In this document: piece by piece, positions 1 to 11,344 of the stretch
How positions within the stretch are numbered: position 1 is the first letter of the stretch
Layout of the letters: each line of letters begins with the position of its first letter
Source: Trametopsis cervina
Taxonomy: Eukaryota > Basidiomycota > Agaricomycetes > Polyporales > Irpicaceae
Assembly: GCA_022385755.1 (NCBI GenBank)
Contig: MU278369.1
Coordinates: forward strand, 163,675-227,674
Reading direction: 5' to 3'
DNA: 64,000 nucleotides
Position numbers and translations under genes: made by a program
Notes under the pieces: model-generated
Databases searched by the model: none
What the model was told of the DNA's origin: nothing
What the model saw: the letters and a program-made list of their open reading frames with translations, nothing else

Positions 1-141
1 CAGTGAATGCTACGTCTCCTCCGAAAATACCAGTTCGCAAAACCTCCCATTCCGTTACGTACATCATACTCCAGAGCAGACATTTATACTCGACTTCGAC
101 ACCCTATCAAATATCGAGGGACGCGAGATATACTTCCAGCG

Positions 142-1106
142 ATGGCCGAGACAAATGCGGTAGAACACGCGAAACAATTGGATGTTCACAGTACGAAGGG
201 GAACAAGAAGGGGAACGGGAAGAAGGAAGTACGGCTTCGAGGACTACCGTCTGACTCACCGGAAACTCGAGTATCGAAGACTGTCACATGGGTCTTGCGA
301 CATGGTGCTCAGCAGGAAGGGTTAGCATTGAGACCGGATGGGTACGCTAGAGTACAGGATCTAGTGAGCAATCCTCCCGTGCAATGTCCCAATGGAAGCT
401 ATTGACTGATTCTCTTGCTGAGCAAGTAGCTGAAACTGCCGAAGCTGCAGATGTTAGACTTTCCAACATTAGAACGCCTTGTGAAGGACGACAAGAAGAA
501 CCGGTACAACCTCGTGTATGAGCCTGATGTGGATAACATCCACAGTCCGGTATGGTGGATACGAGCAAACCAAGGACATACAATGAAGGTGCCTCTGTCT
601 CTTTGTTCGGTTTCCAAGCATTACCTTATCGCAACGTCAGACCATTAGTGTAGTTACTATTCCCATCAAACGTCCCGAAGATATCCCCACCAGAATTGCT
701 GTGCATGGAACCAACAAACTTGCTTGGGAGCAGATAAGTACGCCATCCACGTGATCAGGCTCTTAGTTTTCTGAGTAACGTTCAATTTATAGGACATCAA
801 GGCCTCAGCAGAATGAAACGTAACCACATACATCTTGCTCAAGGCCTACCAGGTACAGGCGTTGTCAGTGGGATGCGACGAAATGCTGCTATCTTCATAT
901 ACATTGACGTGCAGAAGGCATTGGATGCAGGCATAAAGTTTGATCTGTCCAGCAATGGCGTCGTCCTCAGCGAAGGAGACAAAACCGGGTTTATTCATCC
1001 GCGCTTCTTCGCGCGCGTCGAGAACTCGAAGGGAGAAGTGCTCGAGAACTGGCAGGTTGCAGCCTCTTCTGTAGACAACACTGCGTCCACCGCATCCAGT
1101 AGTTAA
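142..1106 (+). CDS. TPT1: tRNA 2'-phosphotransferase (Tpt1/KptA family)
   Basis: Removes the splice-junction 2'-phosphate from ligated tRNA, transferring it to NAD+; the last step of fungal tRNA splicing. Four exons fit: 142-363, 451-588, 641-737 and 793-1106, with GT-AG introns between them, giving 771 bases and 256 residues in frame. Family blocks visible are VLRHGA with the following DGY, RANQGH in exon 2, VHGT in exon 3, and HIHLAQGLPG in exon 4. The start at 142 has a strong context (GCGATGG). An in-frame ATG at 7 could extend the protein, but the window edge prevents judging it. The gene converges on the Rtc4-like gene, with stop codons 241 bases apart. Family assignment is secure; intron 2 has an alternative acceptor at 647. 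Confidence 0.93.
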
Positions 1107-1347
1107 CGAATCTCCACGGGCGACTCTTTCGTAAGGTCTGCAAGACCATTGATCGTAGTATTACAGAGTAATTTATGTATGTGAATAGGTTGTGGTATGG
1201 CTAATGTAATCCGAGTGAGCTTGGAGCTGCACTATTCCTCGGAATCAAGGCTCTGTCTGAGGCTGGTCGTCCAACGGTGCCCGTTTGGACGCGGCGTCTG
1301 GTTTCTACAGTAACGTCAGTGAGGTATTCACGCGTAAACGGGCCGAC

Positions 1348-4300
1348 TCACGCGGTTTCTACTTCCACGTCGACAGGGTACATACGCAATCCAAAAGTTG
1401 ACACTGATGAGGACCTGCTAGTGCTGTCTTTCGTCTTCTTAATTTTATGCTTCTTCGGTTTAGGTGTTGTGTCTGCTTCAAGCTGTCGATGCGAATCGAC
1501 GATGATCTGCTCGTGATCATGGGTAGACGATTGGCTCGGAGAGCGTTCCATATCGCTACTGGTGGGATGCATCAACAGGTCAGAGACATCTACGGAACCC
1601 TTGTCTTCTTTCTTCTGTTTGTAGCGGCTGGTGGAACTTAGGACCTGACACTCGCTGTCGCTACTCCGTGGGTCTATTAGCTGGAGGTCGCTTTCTGTTC
1701 CAGAACCTATGCCATGCTTCTGCTTGTACCGTGGACGAGGCTTGGGCCGAGCCTTGGTCAGCTGACTAGAAGACGGGGCGTCGGAAATATCAATGTCCAT
1801 CGAGGAAACCGGGGGCTTGGATACTACCCCATCCTGCGTAGTCTTACTGGTGCGACCGGAAGCTGGCTTTGGGTTCTTCCGTCGATGGGACGAGCTAGTA
1901 CCGACGGGCATATCCACATCCCCGCTATCGCTATCTGCATATTTCCTGGCTGTTGCCTTTCGAGGAGCATTGCGTCTGACTGGTAATCCTGAATCGAACT
2001 CGTCCAGCGTCGTCTTCTGAGAGCTGCAGGGTTCCATGAGATTGCACTCTTCGTCCATGTTGTCATCATGCTCTTCTTGTTCCAGCTGCTTGTAACGTGC
2101 ATGTGCCCTTTTCCTGATGATATTATCACCAGCCGCATCCAAACTATCGTCCGGAAACATAGCAACTCCGTACTGGGCACTATCGCGCATTGTCATGATA
2201 GCATCTTCGCGACTCTCCTTCATGTCGCTCATAATGAGGAGTAATGCGGCCTCGGGGAGCAATATACGTTGTACGAAATCTGTGGGAGTCAACGGCAGAA
2301 CGGAGGTGGGGTCGAGATACGCTGGCGGGAATAGCTCGTAAAGCGTTTGCGAAAGTATCACAGCACCCAGCTCGCCGTAACTTCAGTAATGTAACATAAG
2401 CGAAAGAAAACGCGCTTGTGGACAATTAGACTCACTAGCCAGGCTGTGTTTTGGAAAAGTTCGACATCTGGTCATGAATGCCAGACAGGTTATTCGAGCC
2501 GCGTTTCCTCACACTCCGCACGACGTCGATCCAAAACAGACTGCCTTTGCGAGGTCTGTGTGTCAACAATGCCTTGTCGTCCTGCGCCTCAGGTTCGTCT
2601 CTTGCGTCATCCTTGCGCTCGGTCTCCTGTCTCTCTCTTCCAGGTTCGAAATCCTCATCGGCATCATCAACTATGGTCTGCAGCCTGGCTTTGAGTGCGA
2701 AAATCCTGTCGGGCAATGATTCCCAGTCAATCTGCATCGGCCAACCTCGCCGCTGCGCTAAGGGGAAATGGTGTCTCTCAAACCGATGTCGATGGCAAAC
2801 ATTAAGGAAGACCGTTGCAGGAGCGTGCAATCCAAGAGGATTGGATACACGAGGGTCATTGTATGAGCGAGACCGCGCAGCTTTCATGAGTTTCTGTAAA
2901 TGAGAGGAACGGACTGGAGGTAATGGCTCGTCACACCAAGGACACAACGTCGACGGATCAAGGTTTGGGTCCATTAGTACTGGTCAATACAAAAGGGTGG
3001 TTAATCTCAGAGATATCCTATGCAGCCAAGACTCACCATCTTCGTCACTATCTGACATGTCCGCTGAACGCATGAGTTCGCGTAAGCTAAGTGTATTCAA
3101 CTTAGTCAGAGTTTCAGGACAAAGACAGAGCACAAACATTTCCTCGGCGCCTCGAACGCGTTTTCGGTCTCTGTCTCTGTCTCTACCTCCACCATCGCCT
3201 GTTGTGTCTATGGCTTCGGGAGAGCCTCGTTTGGCCGGTAAAGGACCGACGCTCTCTAATGTCTCGATTTCCATAGGGAACGGCCGAGCGTTTGACTTCT
3301 GCTTATGCGGAGGAGGGGCTAGAGGGATGTCCTCTTCAGAACTACTGCTGTCCTTCGAGTGCGGCGCAGCTCGTCCCTCGACAGCTGCGTTCTTGTGACG
3401 CGTTTTTGTCCTTGAGTTGGCCGTGGGCTCGTCCTGAGATGTCTTGCGTGCCGGGGAGGACAGCGGAGAAAGTAGAGGGAATTCTGCCAGCTGTTTGGAG
3501 CTTCGGGTGCAGCTTTCAGGCTTGTCGTGGGATGTGGATAAATTGCCCCGTGATTTTCCCTTTCCTGGTGGTGGAGAATATGCATCCATTGGGAACTTGC
3601 GTGTCCTGAACGCTTCCTTTAACGTACTATTGTGCGCCTCCTTCAGCGGTGAGAGCTTTTCCATCGGGAATGTAGCGAGCTCTTTCGTCCGAGGCAGATG
3701 TTCTACATTCGGCTTCGTGATATCAGAGACAGGACGTGGTTTCGGACGTGGTTTCGGACGTGATTTATCACGTTGAGGAGCATGTTCCTGCTCTACTTGG
3801 GACCGATACGCAGGTTGGCCCTGCGTAGAAATCAGACCGGAGCGTTGTTCAGGTTTCGTGCTACTAGGATGTCCACCTGGAGGATTGACTTTCGTGGGGG
3901 GTTTGAAGGGATTCCTGGCAGCCTTAGTGGCACGATCGGAGGTAGGGTAAATAGAGCGTGATTGAGCTGCATCTGACGCTCCAGCGGATGTAGAAAGTGG
4001 TTGTACAACGTCTCTTGCTTGTCCGTCCTTCGCGTCCTTCGTGAACTTCATAGGCTTCATTTTTTCCCTTCGTTCGTTTACCCCCTCTTTCCAGTTGTAC
4101 CACGCTCCGTCAATGTGTGCTCCCTTCTCACCTCTCCCAAAGGAATCCAGGCTCCCCGCAGTAGCAAGCTTACGAGTGGAGTGTCTAGCTGCACGGTCGG
4201 TATTGGCCAGGAGGTCCAGCTCATCGTTGGAACTTAATTCATCGGAGGCCTTGTTGGATTTCTTGGCGGCCACCACCCGAGAAAGATTGGATGATGATGA

Positions 4301-4480
4301 TTTGATCTGTGGTTTCCCTTTAGAAGGTCCAGCACCTCCGCCAGCGATCTTGAAGTCGCTACCCAAGTCCTCGTAGGCTACCCCTTTATTGTGTACGGTT
4401 GTTGGCCGTGGGATGCGCATGTCCCTGTCATTATAAAGATTAGTCCTTTTACGTCTGAACGATTCTATCGCATCTTCCAT
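1348..4480 (-). CDS. Large Rtc4-like domain protein
   Basis: Three exons, 4480-3037, 2979-2436 and 2380-1348, join in frame into 1006 residues. The first ~480 residues are low-complexity and basic/serine-rich, with a KPRP tandem stretch (DNA near 3740-3765). The middle holds a Cys/His segment (LCPWCDEPLP, later CHRHRFE). The following exon carries YGELGAVILSQTLYELF and LLPEAALLLIMSDM, matching my memory of the RTC4-like domain. The C-terminal ~250 residues are again charged and disordered. Yeast Rtc4 came from a telomere-capping genetic screen and has no established biochemical activity, so function here is unknown; nuclear location is inferred from basic patches. It is far longer than yeast Rtc4 (about 400 residues). 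The gene lies in tandem downstream of DOA10. Confidence 0.8.
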
Positions 4481-4697
4481 CCTTTGTGAGGATATCTCAA
4501 TTCGTGAAGTCCGGCGGCGGAAAAGGCGTGTCGCGTCGGGCTGCTATAAGAAGCGCTCATTTCGTAACGCGACGTCGCACCAATCTGTATGGCAGGCACA
4601 CTAACTTTGCATTCTCCGTTTAAATGTCATGAATTAAGGGACATGGTAGTCCTAACAGTAATATAACAGCGTATTTGATAAGTATATGGAGGCGTGA

Positions 4698-7600
4698 TTA
4701 GAGTTCTTCATCATTGCCGTCATCTTCGTCGATATCCGGGATGCCTTTGTTGTCTTGTTCGAGATTTTGCAAGCGCATTTCGAGGAGGAACTCTTTGTCG
4801 CGCACCGTTTGAGACCATGAGTTCAAAAGGATAGCGAGTGCGACAACAGCTTGGCCGGCTGCAGCGAGTATGAAGATTCCGGGGTACACATGAAGGACTG
4901 GCAGGAATGGTGTGAGCAAACAACAATGCTAAAATATCGCCCGTGACTTACATAATACATGTTCATCTGTCTGGATCTTGAACAAGCGTAGAGCACTCCA
5001 CAGCACCGCAGGTGGTACAAGTATCATGCCAACCAGACCGGCTGTCAAAGGTGCGATAACATTCTTCGTAGCAGCGATTGGGTCAAGATGCGTCCAGCCG
5101 TTGCGCCGGATCTGTCGCGACTGGGTGTGAGTACATGCACATACAAGAGGGAACAAGTTACTGACAATTTCTATACCTCTTACTATTTGTCCTGCCGGAC
5201 GAATGCGTTGCACTCCCAATGCGACCTTGGTATACAATAACCCAAGGGCCCACATATCGACAACGCGGATGCGAAGCTGCACGTCCGGATAGAAAGCGTG
5301 CCGAGAGGGGAGGATGATATATAGCTCTATAACCATAGATATCAGCGTTGGGATGACCACCCCCAAACAGAACGCCATGTAAGCGGCTTGTGCGAGCCAT
5401 AGCAGACCGCGTTTGACGATATACAAGGCAAAATCCGCACGGGGTTCATCTCCCCCACGTCGTTGGCGCTGCTTGTCCATTCTGTCCAAAGCTCTGCTCA
5501 CAAGCCAGCAAGCCCATAATAGGTAGAATCCAGCAAGGAACGAATAACCGTCGTGGACGTGGTATGGAATGAAGAGCCTGAAGAAATAACGGCCGAGTAG
5601 GATCGGCAGACCAAGGAAGCCCCCTAAGGCGGCGGAGCAAACTAGCCAGATAGCGCTGGTGAAGGCTATGATGCGATAGCGGAAATGAGGCGGGATGTAA
5701 ACGACCGTGTAATCGTCCTTCCAATTCCTTCTGGCCTTTTCTGCTTCGGCGTTTTGGAGCTCTATTAGCTGGGCAGCTTTCTCGCCGATGGGTTTACCGT
5801 GGGCATCGACTTCGGCCGTGGCAGCCTCATTCTTGACCAAAACGACGTTGTCACTGTTGGGCACTCTTCTGAAAGAGCCGTCAACCTCAAGTCGCCAGAC
5901 TTTCTCCCACGGTAGATGCCAGCGCCGTTTGAAGGTAACTTCTTCGTCCAAGGGTCTCACGCCAAACAAGTAGGAGGACAAACGAAGCTGAGAGGCAAGG
6001 TACTTCCATGTACGGACACCCGCTTGGCGCAGGATCTTTCTCGGTTTGAAGTATTGGAGAGTATAGGGTAGGACCAGATGTAGAAATAGTAGGTCAATCG
6101 GGACAACTGAGAGAGGCTCACTGTTTGTCTCTATAAGCTTCACCTCCGCGCAAAGCAAGAAGAATGTCACTTACCGGACTTTCCACCGGAAGGGCATGAT
6201 CGTTCGGCTAAACACTCGCAACACTCCAGCGATAGTTCCAACGCTGCATGCTACCACCATCGCATACATGACGCCACTCAGGATGAGCTTCTTGATATGC
6301 ACGAATGTCGGTCGCTCAAGTATCTCCCTAATAGGATGAAAATTCTGGTCTTGAGGATCCTTAATGAACCACATTGCGCCGGGCCGTAGGCACGTCCTAA
6401 AACCGGCCAAGAGGACGGCAAATTGGTACCTGAGAAATCACTTAGTCAAACATATAAGTCCATGAGGTATGCAGCGTACATGAACATTGTACCGATCACC
6501 CAGTGGTAGAAGGCGGAAGTCAGGGGCGCATATAAGAGGAAGTCGGTTTTTGCGTTGAAGCTACCTGAAGGGAAGAGAGGTGCAGTGCAGATATCAAGCA
6601 TAATGCCACAACCCAGAGGGAAAACCACGAGTTCGACCAGGATGAAAGCGGCCACCTGCGAGAGAGTATTAAGGATCGCTCTGCAGCTAGCAAACACTCG
6701 GCCACAGACCTTTACAACTAACAGCTGTTGCCGTACGGCACTGCGAACCGCCCGTCCAGCGCTCTTCATACTACCAATAGTGAGAATATTGAGATAGATC
6801 GCTAGTAGGATAGCATCCACGATGTAACCCAGTGAAATCGCAAAGATCTTGGCTGTTGTACTATCTCCCAGTGCAAGTTTGATCCATTGCTCTTGAACAT
6901 GACCCCAAGCGACACATATCTTCTCTCCCAATGGGGCGAAGTATGGCTCAGCATAGACCATGAGCCGCGAATCATAGGCTGCTAGCTTTTCCAAGAGCGA
7001 GGAAGGGCCAGCTTGGGGGGTCGGATGAGTGAATTTCTCTATAAGACCTTCGTGCTGAAGTGCGTCAGTGCACAGCTGGATATCAAGAGATAGTTCGACT
7101 CACCAACGACGTCATGTAGAATACGCCATCTTGAACCATCTGTTCACCAACTATGCCAACGGCCAATCGAGCAAAAGGCCTCAAACACAACCACGCCACA
7201 TGCTTCAATGGCGGCAGAACCGCCTGACTGAGGAAGAGCATAAAAGCATCGACTATAGGATCAGTTAGGATCCTGATTGCCCGAATGGGAAAATCAATAA
7301 GGTACAGCAATCGTCGAGGTTCGAGCTGAGAGTGTTGTCAGGACCTGGCAGCTAGTGAGAAGATAGAAATGCTTACTGATAGGAGTGCGAGAGATTTTCC
7401 AACTGTGAAGGGGAGCCACACCCCGATGCCAATAGTAGTATCCAGCACGAAGATCATCAATGCAGCCTGCATCGAAGACTAGTATCAATAAAAGTAACAA
7501 CTCTACTGGGCAGCAATCGTACGTTTTGTATCACACCGTATATTGGGCCCCGTAGGCCAATTGCTGCCAAGATATCTGTTGAAGGTGTGTTAATATGGAC

Positions 7601-9688
7601 TTCGGGTTGTTGCGATTCTCACCTTCTAGCGCACCTTCCATATCGTCCTCCATCCCAGCCTCAAATTCGTCACCCATCTCCAGCGCCACCACATTACCGT
7701 CTCGTCCTTCCCAAAGTACGGCTCTCCTTGGATTATCGCCCGCATCGCCTTCTTCCTCTTCACCTAACGGAGCAACATCTTCGGGTCCTTCGAGCTCGAC
7801 AACAGCATCCAATGCGTCTTCTTCTTCATCTGCTTCTTCATCGTCTGTCCACAGTTGTAGCCCCGGCATATCACTATCGAATTCCCTCTCTTCCTCATCA
7901 ACGTTGTCAGGTATCGCAGGGTCGTCTTGGGTAGCTGGTACTGGTTCTTCAGGGCTAGATTCAGGAAAATAGATATCCCATTCGTCTTCAATAGTTTCAT
8001 CGACCGTCGGCCCGGTGTCCTCGCTCTTGACTTCCTCCTCGGCAGGAAAGTATCCTAGGTTGGAGGATCCGGGTTCAAACTCCTCAGGGGCGCGATATGT
8101 AGCTAAGCTAGGAGAGGATAGCGGGGTGCTCGCCCGACTTGACTGTGGGAGAATGTGCGGCGGTGACCCAGGTTGGGCAGGAGAGAACAATGCTGTGGAG
8201 AATAGCGGTGGTCTGCCAGGTGATTTGGCAGGGGAAAGAGGGCGCGACATGTCCCCTTCTGGTGATAGGATATTTGCGGAACTCTTCTGTTCACTAGTGG
8301 AAGTCCCCAGCGGGTTCCAGTCGGAAAAGTCCATCTTCCAGTTTCCGGGAACGGAATCCGCCTGTGCCGAAACATTGGTTGTTGACTCTTCGATACGCGT
8401 AGGAGCAGGTGTGCGGAATGTGAACTCCTTTTGCTCAGGCTCGAGTGCAATAGGTGTGGGCTGGGCTGACCCTGTCGTCTGACTATAGGCTTCGTTCCAG
8501 GAATGTCTCCGTTTTACGGAGGATATGTCGGATTTCGCCCTCAGCTTTCGCATCGGCCGCTTGCCTTTATCGTCCTGACCATCTTTGGTTTCCTCCTCTG
8601 GGTTCGCATCTGCATCTGAGTCTGCCGGAGGCCACACCCGTCTCATGTGCCGAAAGTCGTCCGGGTCCGGGAAAGTATCTCGGATTGCATCGGCCGGAAT
8701 GATAGCCAATTCTTGCGCAGGCCGTTGATCCCGATCATCAACATTGGGAACGTCTGGTGCGGCTCCTGGTGGAGGGTCAGCTGCGACAGGGATCCTAACG
8801 TCTTGCACAAGTTCGGGCGGCGCATCTGCGTCGTCGAATACCCCTGGTCGTGCATTTTGCGTGATCCATTCTCTGAGTAGAAAGATCGCAACGAATGCAA
8901 CAACGATGATTGTAGCAATGATTTGGCCTGCAACAATGTCGGCGGAAATTGTGCGAATAGTAGGATGCGTCAGGAAACTCTCGACGGTGGTATGTTCAGC
9001 AAGCGTAGCGATATGAGCCAGCGGGGCGTCCGTTGCATTCGTGGAGGTGGTGACATTCAGGGAGGTAGTGGAGGCGATTGGGCGTTCGTGATTGCTGATC
9101 CACCAGGCGCTGTGGACAAAGGATGAGAAGCTACTAGAGAAAGCAAGGCGGTGACCCACGTAGAATCGCCCATTGCAAAGTACATCCTCCACGTCCAGAT
9201 TGTGGCCCACGGTAGCAATGCGCCCCATATCAGTCCAACAATAACAACACGGATAGCGAATATGATTGCGATGAGGCTCTGTTGCGCGAATCGTCGGAAC
9301 AAGAGGAACAGGGGCAGTCTGGAGGGCATATCCGGCGCATACACTGTGTTGAATTGAATACATCGTGCAAAAGCAAAAGTGCGTATGGCGCGTACCCTTT
9401 TCGAACGAATACGGATGCTTACACACATCGCATGTCTTCTTCTTACTATGAGCTAACCACGTTGTCAGACTGCACAAGGAGGTCAGTAACCTGGTGCGGT
9501 ACAGCGATGTAAGACGCACCAGTCTTGATGAATGTATCTTATTGTCCCGGAGCATTTGCAAGGGTAGAACAACGGCTGTTCCGGCTCTGCTGGTGCGCTG
9601 CAAATGCGACATGTATCTGCGGTGTGAAACATGAGCCACACTGCCACTGATAATGTGTAAGATCATACTGACCCTGCTCCTCTTGCAT
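4698..9688 (-). CDS. SSM4: ER E3 ubiquitin ligase Doa10/Ssm4 (MARCH6/TEB4 family)
   Basis: Membrane-embedded ubiquitin ligase of ER-associated degradation. The first coding exon is only 16 bases (9688-9673). It joins 9616-9520, 9469-9396 and the exon starting at 9343 to give an N-terminal RING-CH finger with ligands C8, C11, C25, C27, H35, C38, C51 and C54 (QDTCRICSAPAEP, PCKCSG, IHQDC, CDVC). A large acidic loop follows (about 8800-7625), then many hydrophobic segments across 7600-4900, including the conserved TEB4/Doa10 central region (ILAAIGLRGPIYGVIQN near 7570). It ends in an acidic tail at 4698. A dozen or so short introns interrupt the gene. It is divergent from HDDC2, with 386 bases between the start codons. 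Identity is secure; some internal exon borders are approximate. Confidence 0.93.
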
Positions 9689-10074
9689 GAAGCTTGAGTG
9701 ACACTGATTATGTGCTCTCCTTGTACTGGAAGAGTTAGAGATGCTAGTGCAATGTACGCGAAGGGTAGGGTTATGTAAGGTATGCAGCCTCGAGTTGGCA
9801 GTGACCTCAAGCGTCCCTCGGCACATGCCGTCTCAGGCGCCACAAAGACGATCATCCCAATTCCGAATCCGGTGATTTGAACCGGGACTCTTACTTCGAT
9901 AACTTAAAGTTATACGTCTACGGCTTTTGAATAATCAGAGTACTAGGAGTAAGTCTTCCATCAATCACGGAGACTATAACATTTTATTCGAACCATCGCA
10001 GCTTTTGAGGAAAGCTCCAGGCTTGCGCTATCCCAGATTTCTGGAAAGCTCCGACAGTGCTACTACCTTGCAGA

Positions 10075-11281
10075 ATGCAGGTACCAACGACTACCGTTCA
10101 GAGGATATTCCCTCCGCCTTATAACCCAAGTGGAAACCCGGCAACCGACAGACTTGCCTTCTTTCATGTTCTTGAGAGACTGAAGGTCGGATCATCTAGT
10201 ACTTGCAGTATTGATTTCCATAACTCAGTCTCCGCGCAGACTCAGAAACGAACTGGCTGGGTAGATCACAGCGTTCGTCCTGCACAGATATCCCACATTC
10301 CCGCCATGTGTACTGACACAAATCAAACAGGTTCCCGAACCTGAGAGGTTCGTTCAGTAACGTCGAGATGAGATCCTATGGATAAGTTACCTGCCACGCC
10401 CTCAGTATATCCGATCACATGTATCGCATGGCTGTACTCGCTATGTGCACCTCGGATACTCAGTTAGACATTTCAAAGTAAGTGTTCTGTGCCGAAACAC
10501 GAAGAGAGCTTGCACTCAGTAGCTCACAGATGCGTTATGATGGCTTTGGTGCACGATCTAGGTAATGCGCCTCTCAATGTGGTGGCTCTTACTTCTAATG
10601 AAGCTCATATTTTTCTTTGTGTCCGTAGCAGAAGCACAAGGTATGTTTATACTTTTCTGGCATCTCTCAAACTTACATCTGCATGTCTAGTTGGAGACAT
10701 CGCTCCCAGAGAAGGGATATCGAAATCTGACAAGCGACGGCTCGAAGCGGTTCGTATCAGGCTGTAGTGAATGAAAGCAGCTCATAGTTGTCTCAGGAGG
10801 CGATGCGTAACTTCACGCATGATATGCTCCATAATAGTGCAGTTGCGCAACGAATTGATAGTCTATGGCAGGTAAGCTGGTTGTTTATTTTTGGTGCAAT
10901 TCACGATCTGTTAATCAACCGACTCGTTATTAGGAATACGAAACAGGAGGAACAGCAGAAGCGAAATTTGTGAAAGGTGAACTTCAACTATCCTGATCTC
11001 GGAGCCAACCGAAGTCTAACGATGGTGGCACAGACCTTGACAGATTCGAAATGGCATCACAAGGTATACCAATATTTTTGTGTGCACTGCGTTGTCGTTA
11101 AACTCATAGCATTGGTACAGCATTTGAATATGAGAAGAACCACGGCATGACTACATTGCAGACCTTCTTTGACAGCAGTATTCCCAATATCCGCCACCAC
11201 GAAGTCAGTCAGTGGGGACAGGACCTTCTAGCCGAACGCGAAGGGTATATGAAGGAAGTTTCGGATAACAAAGATGAATGA
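10075..11281 (+). CDS. HDDC2: HD-domain 5'-deoxynucleotidase (HDDC2 / yeast YGK1 family)
   Basis: Metal-dependent HD-domain phosphohydrolase acting on deoxynucleoside 5'-monophosphates in characterised relatives. Eleven coding exons close in frame to 214 residues: 10075-10185, 10240-10272, 10331-10347, 10406-10477, 10530-10561, 10629-10640, 10691-10749, 10797-10871, 10934-10976, 11034-11063 and 11121-11281. Metal ligands are visible as H in SDHMYRM, HD in LVHDLAEAQ and D in DLDRFEM. Exon 3 is 17 bases and exon 6 only 12 bases; exon 6 supplies most of the AEAQ that follows the HD pair, so both are needed for the family sequence. The stop at 11281 lies 63 bases from the convergent glycosidase stop. 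Length matches HDDC2 proteins (about 200 residues). Confidence 0.92.
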
Positions 11282-11344
11282 TGTCCTCATCACGAACAAA
11301 GATTTACATGCGGTTTGCTTGATAATCCACCTGAGCCGGAGCGT

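Noticed and set aside
3735..3770. Short tandem repeat of GGACGTGGTTTC type
   Set aside because: It encodes the KPRP repeats of the Rtc4-like protein and needs no separate explanation.
9866..9895. tRNA T-arm-like sequence (GGTTCAAATC on the minus strand)
   Set aside because: The stem bases do not pair, and no D-arm, anticodon arm or matching acceptor strand is present nearby.
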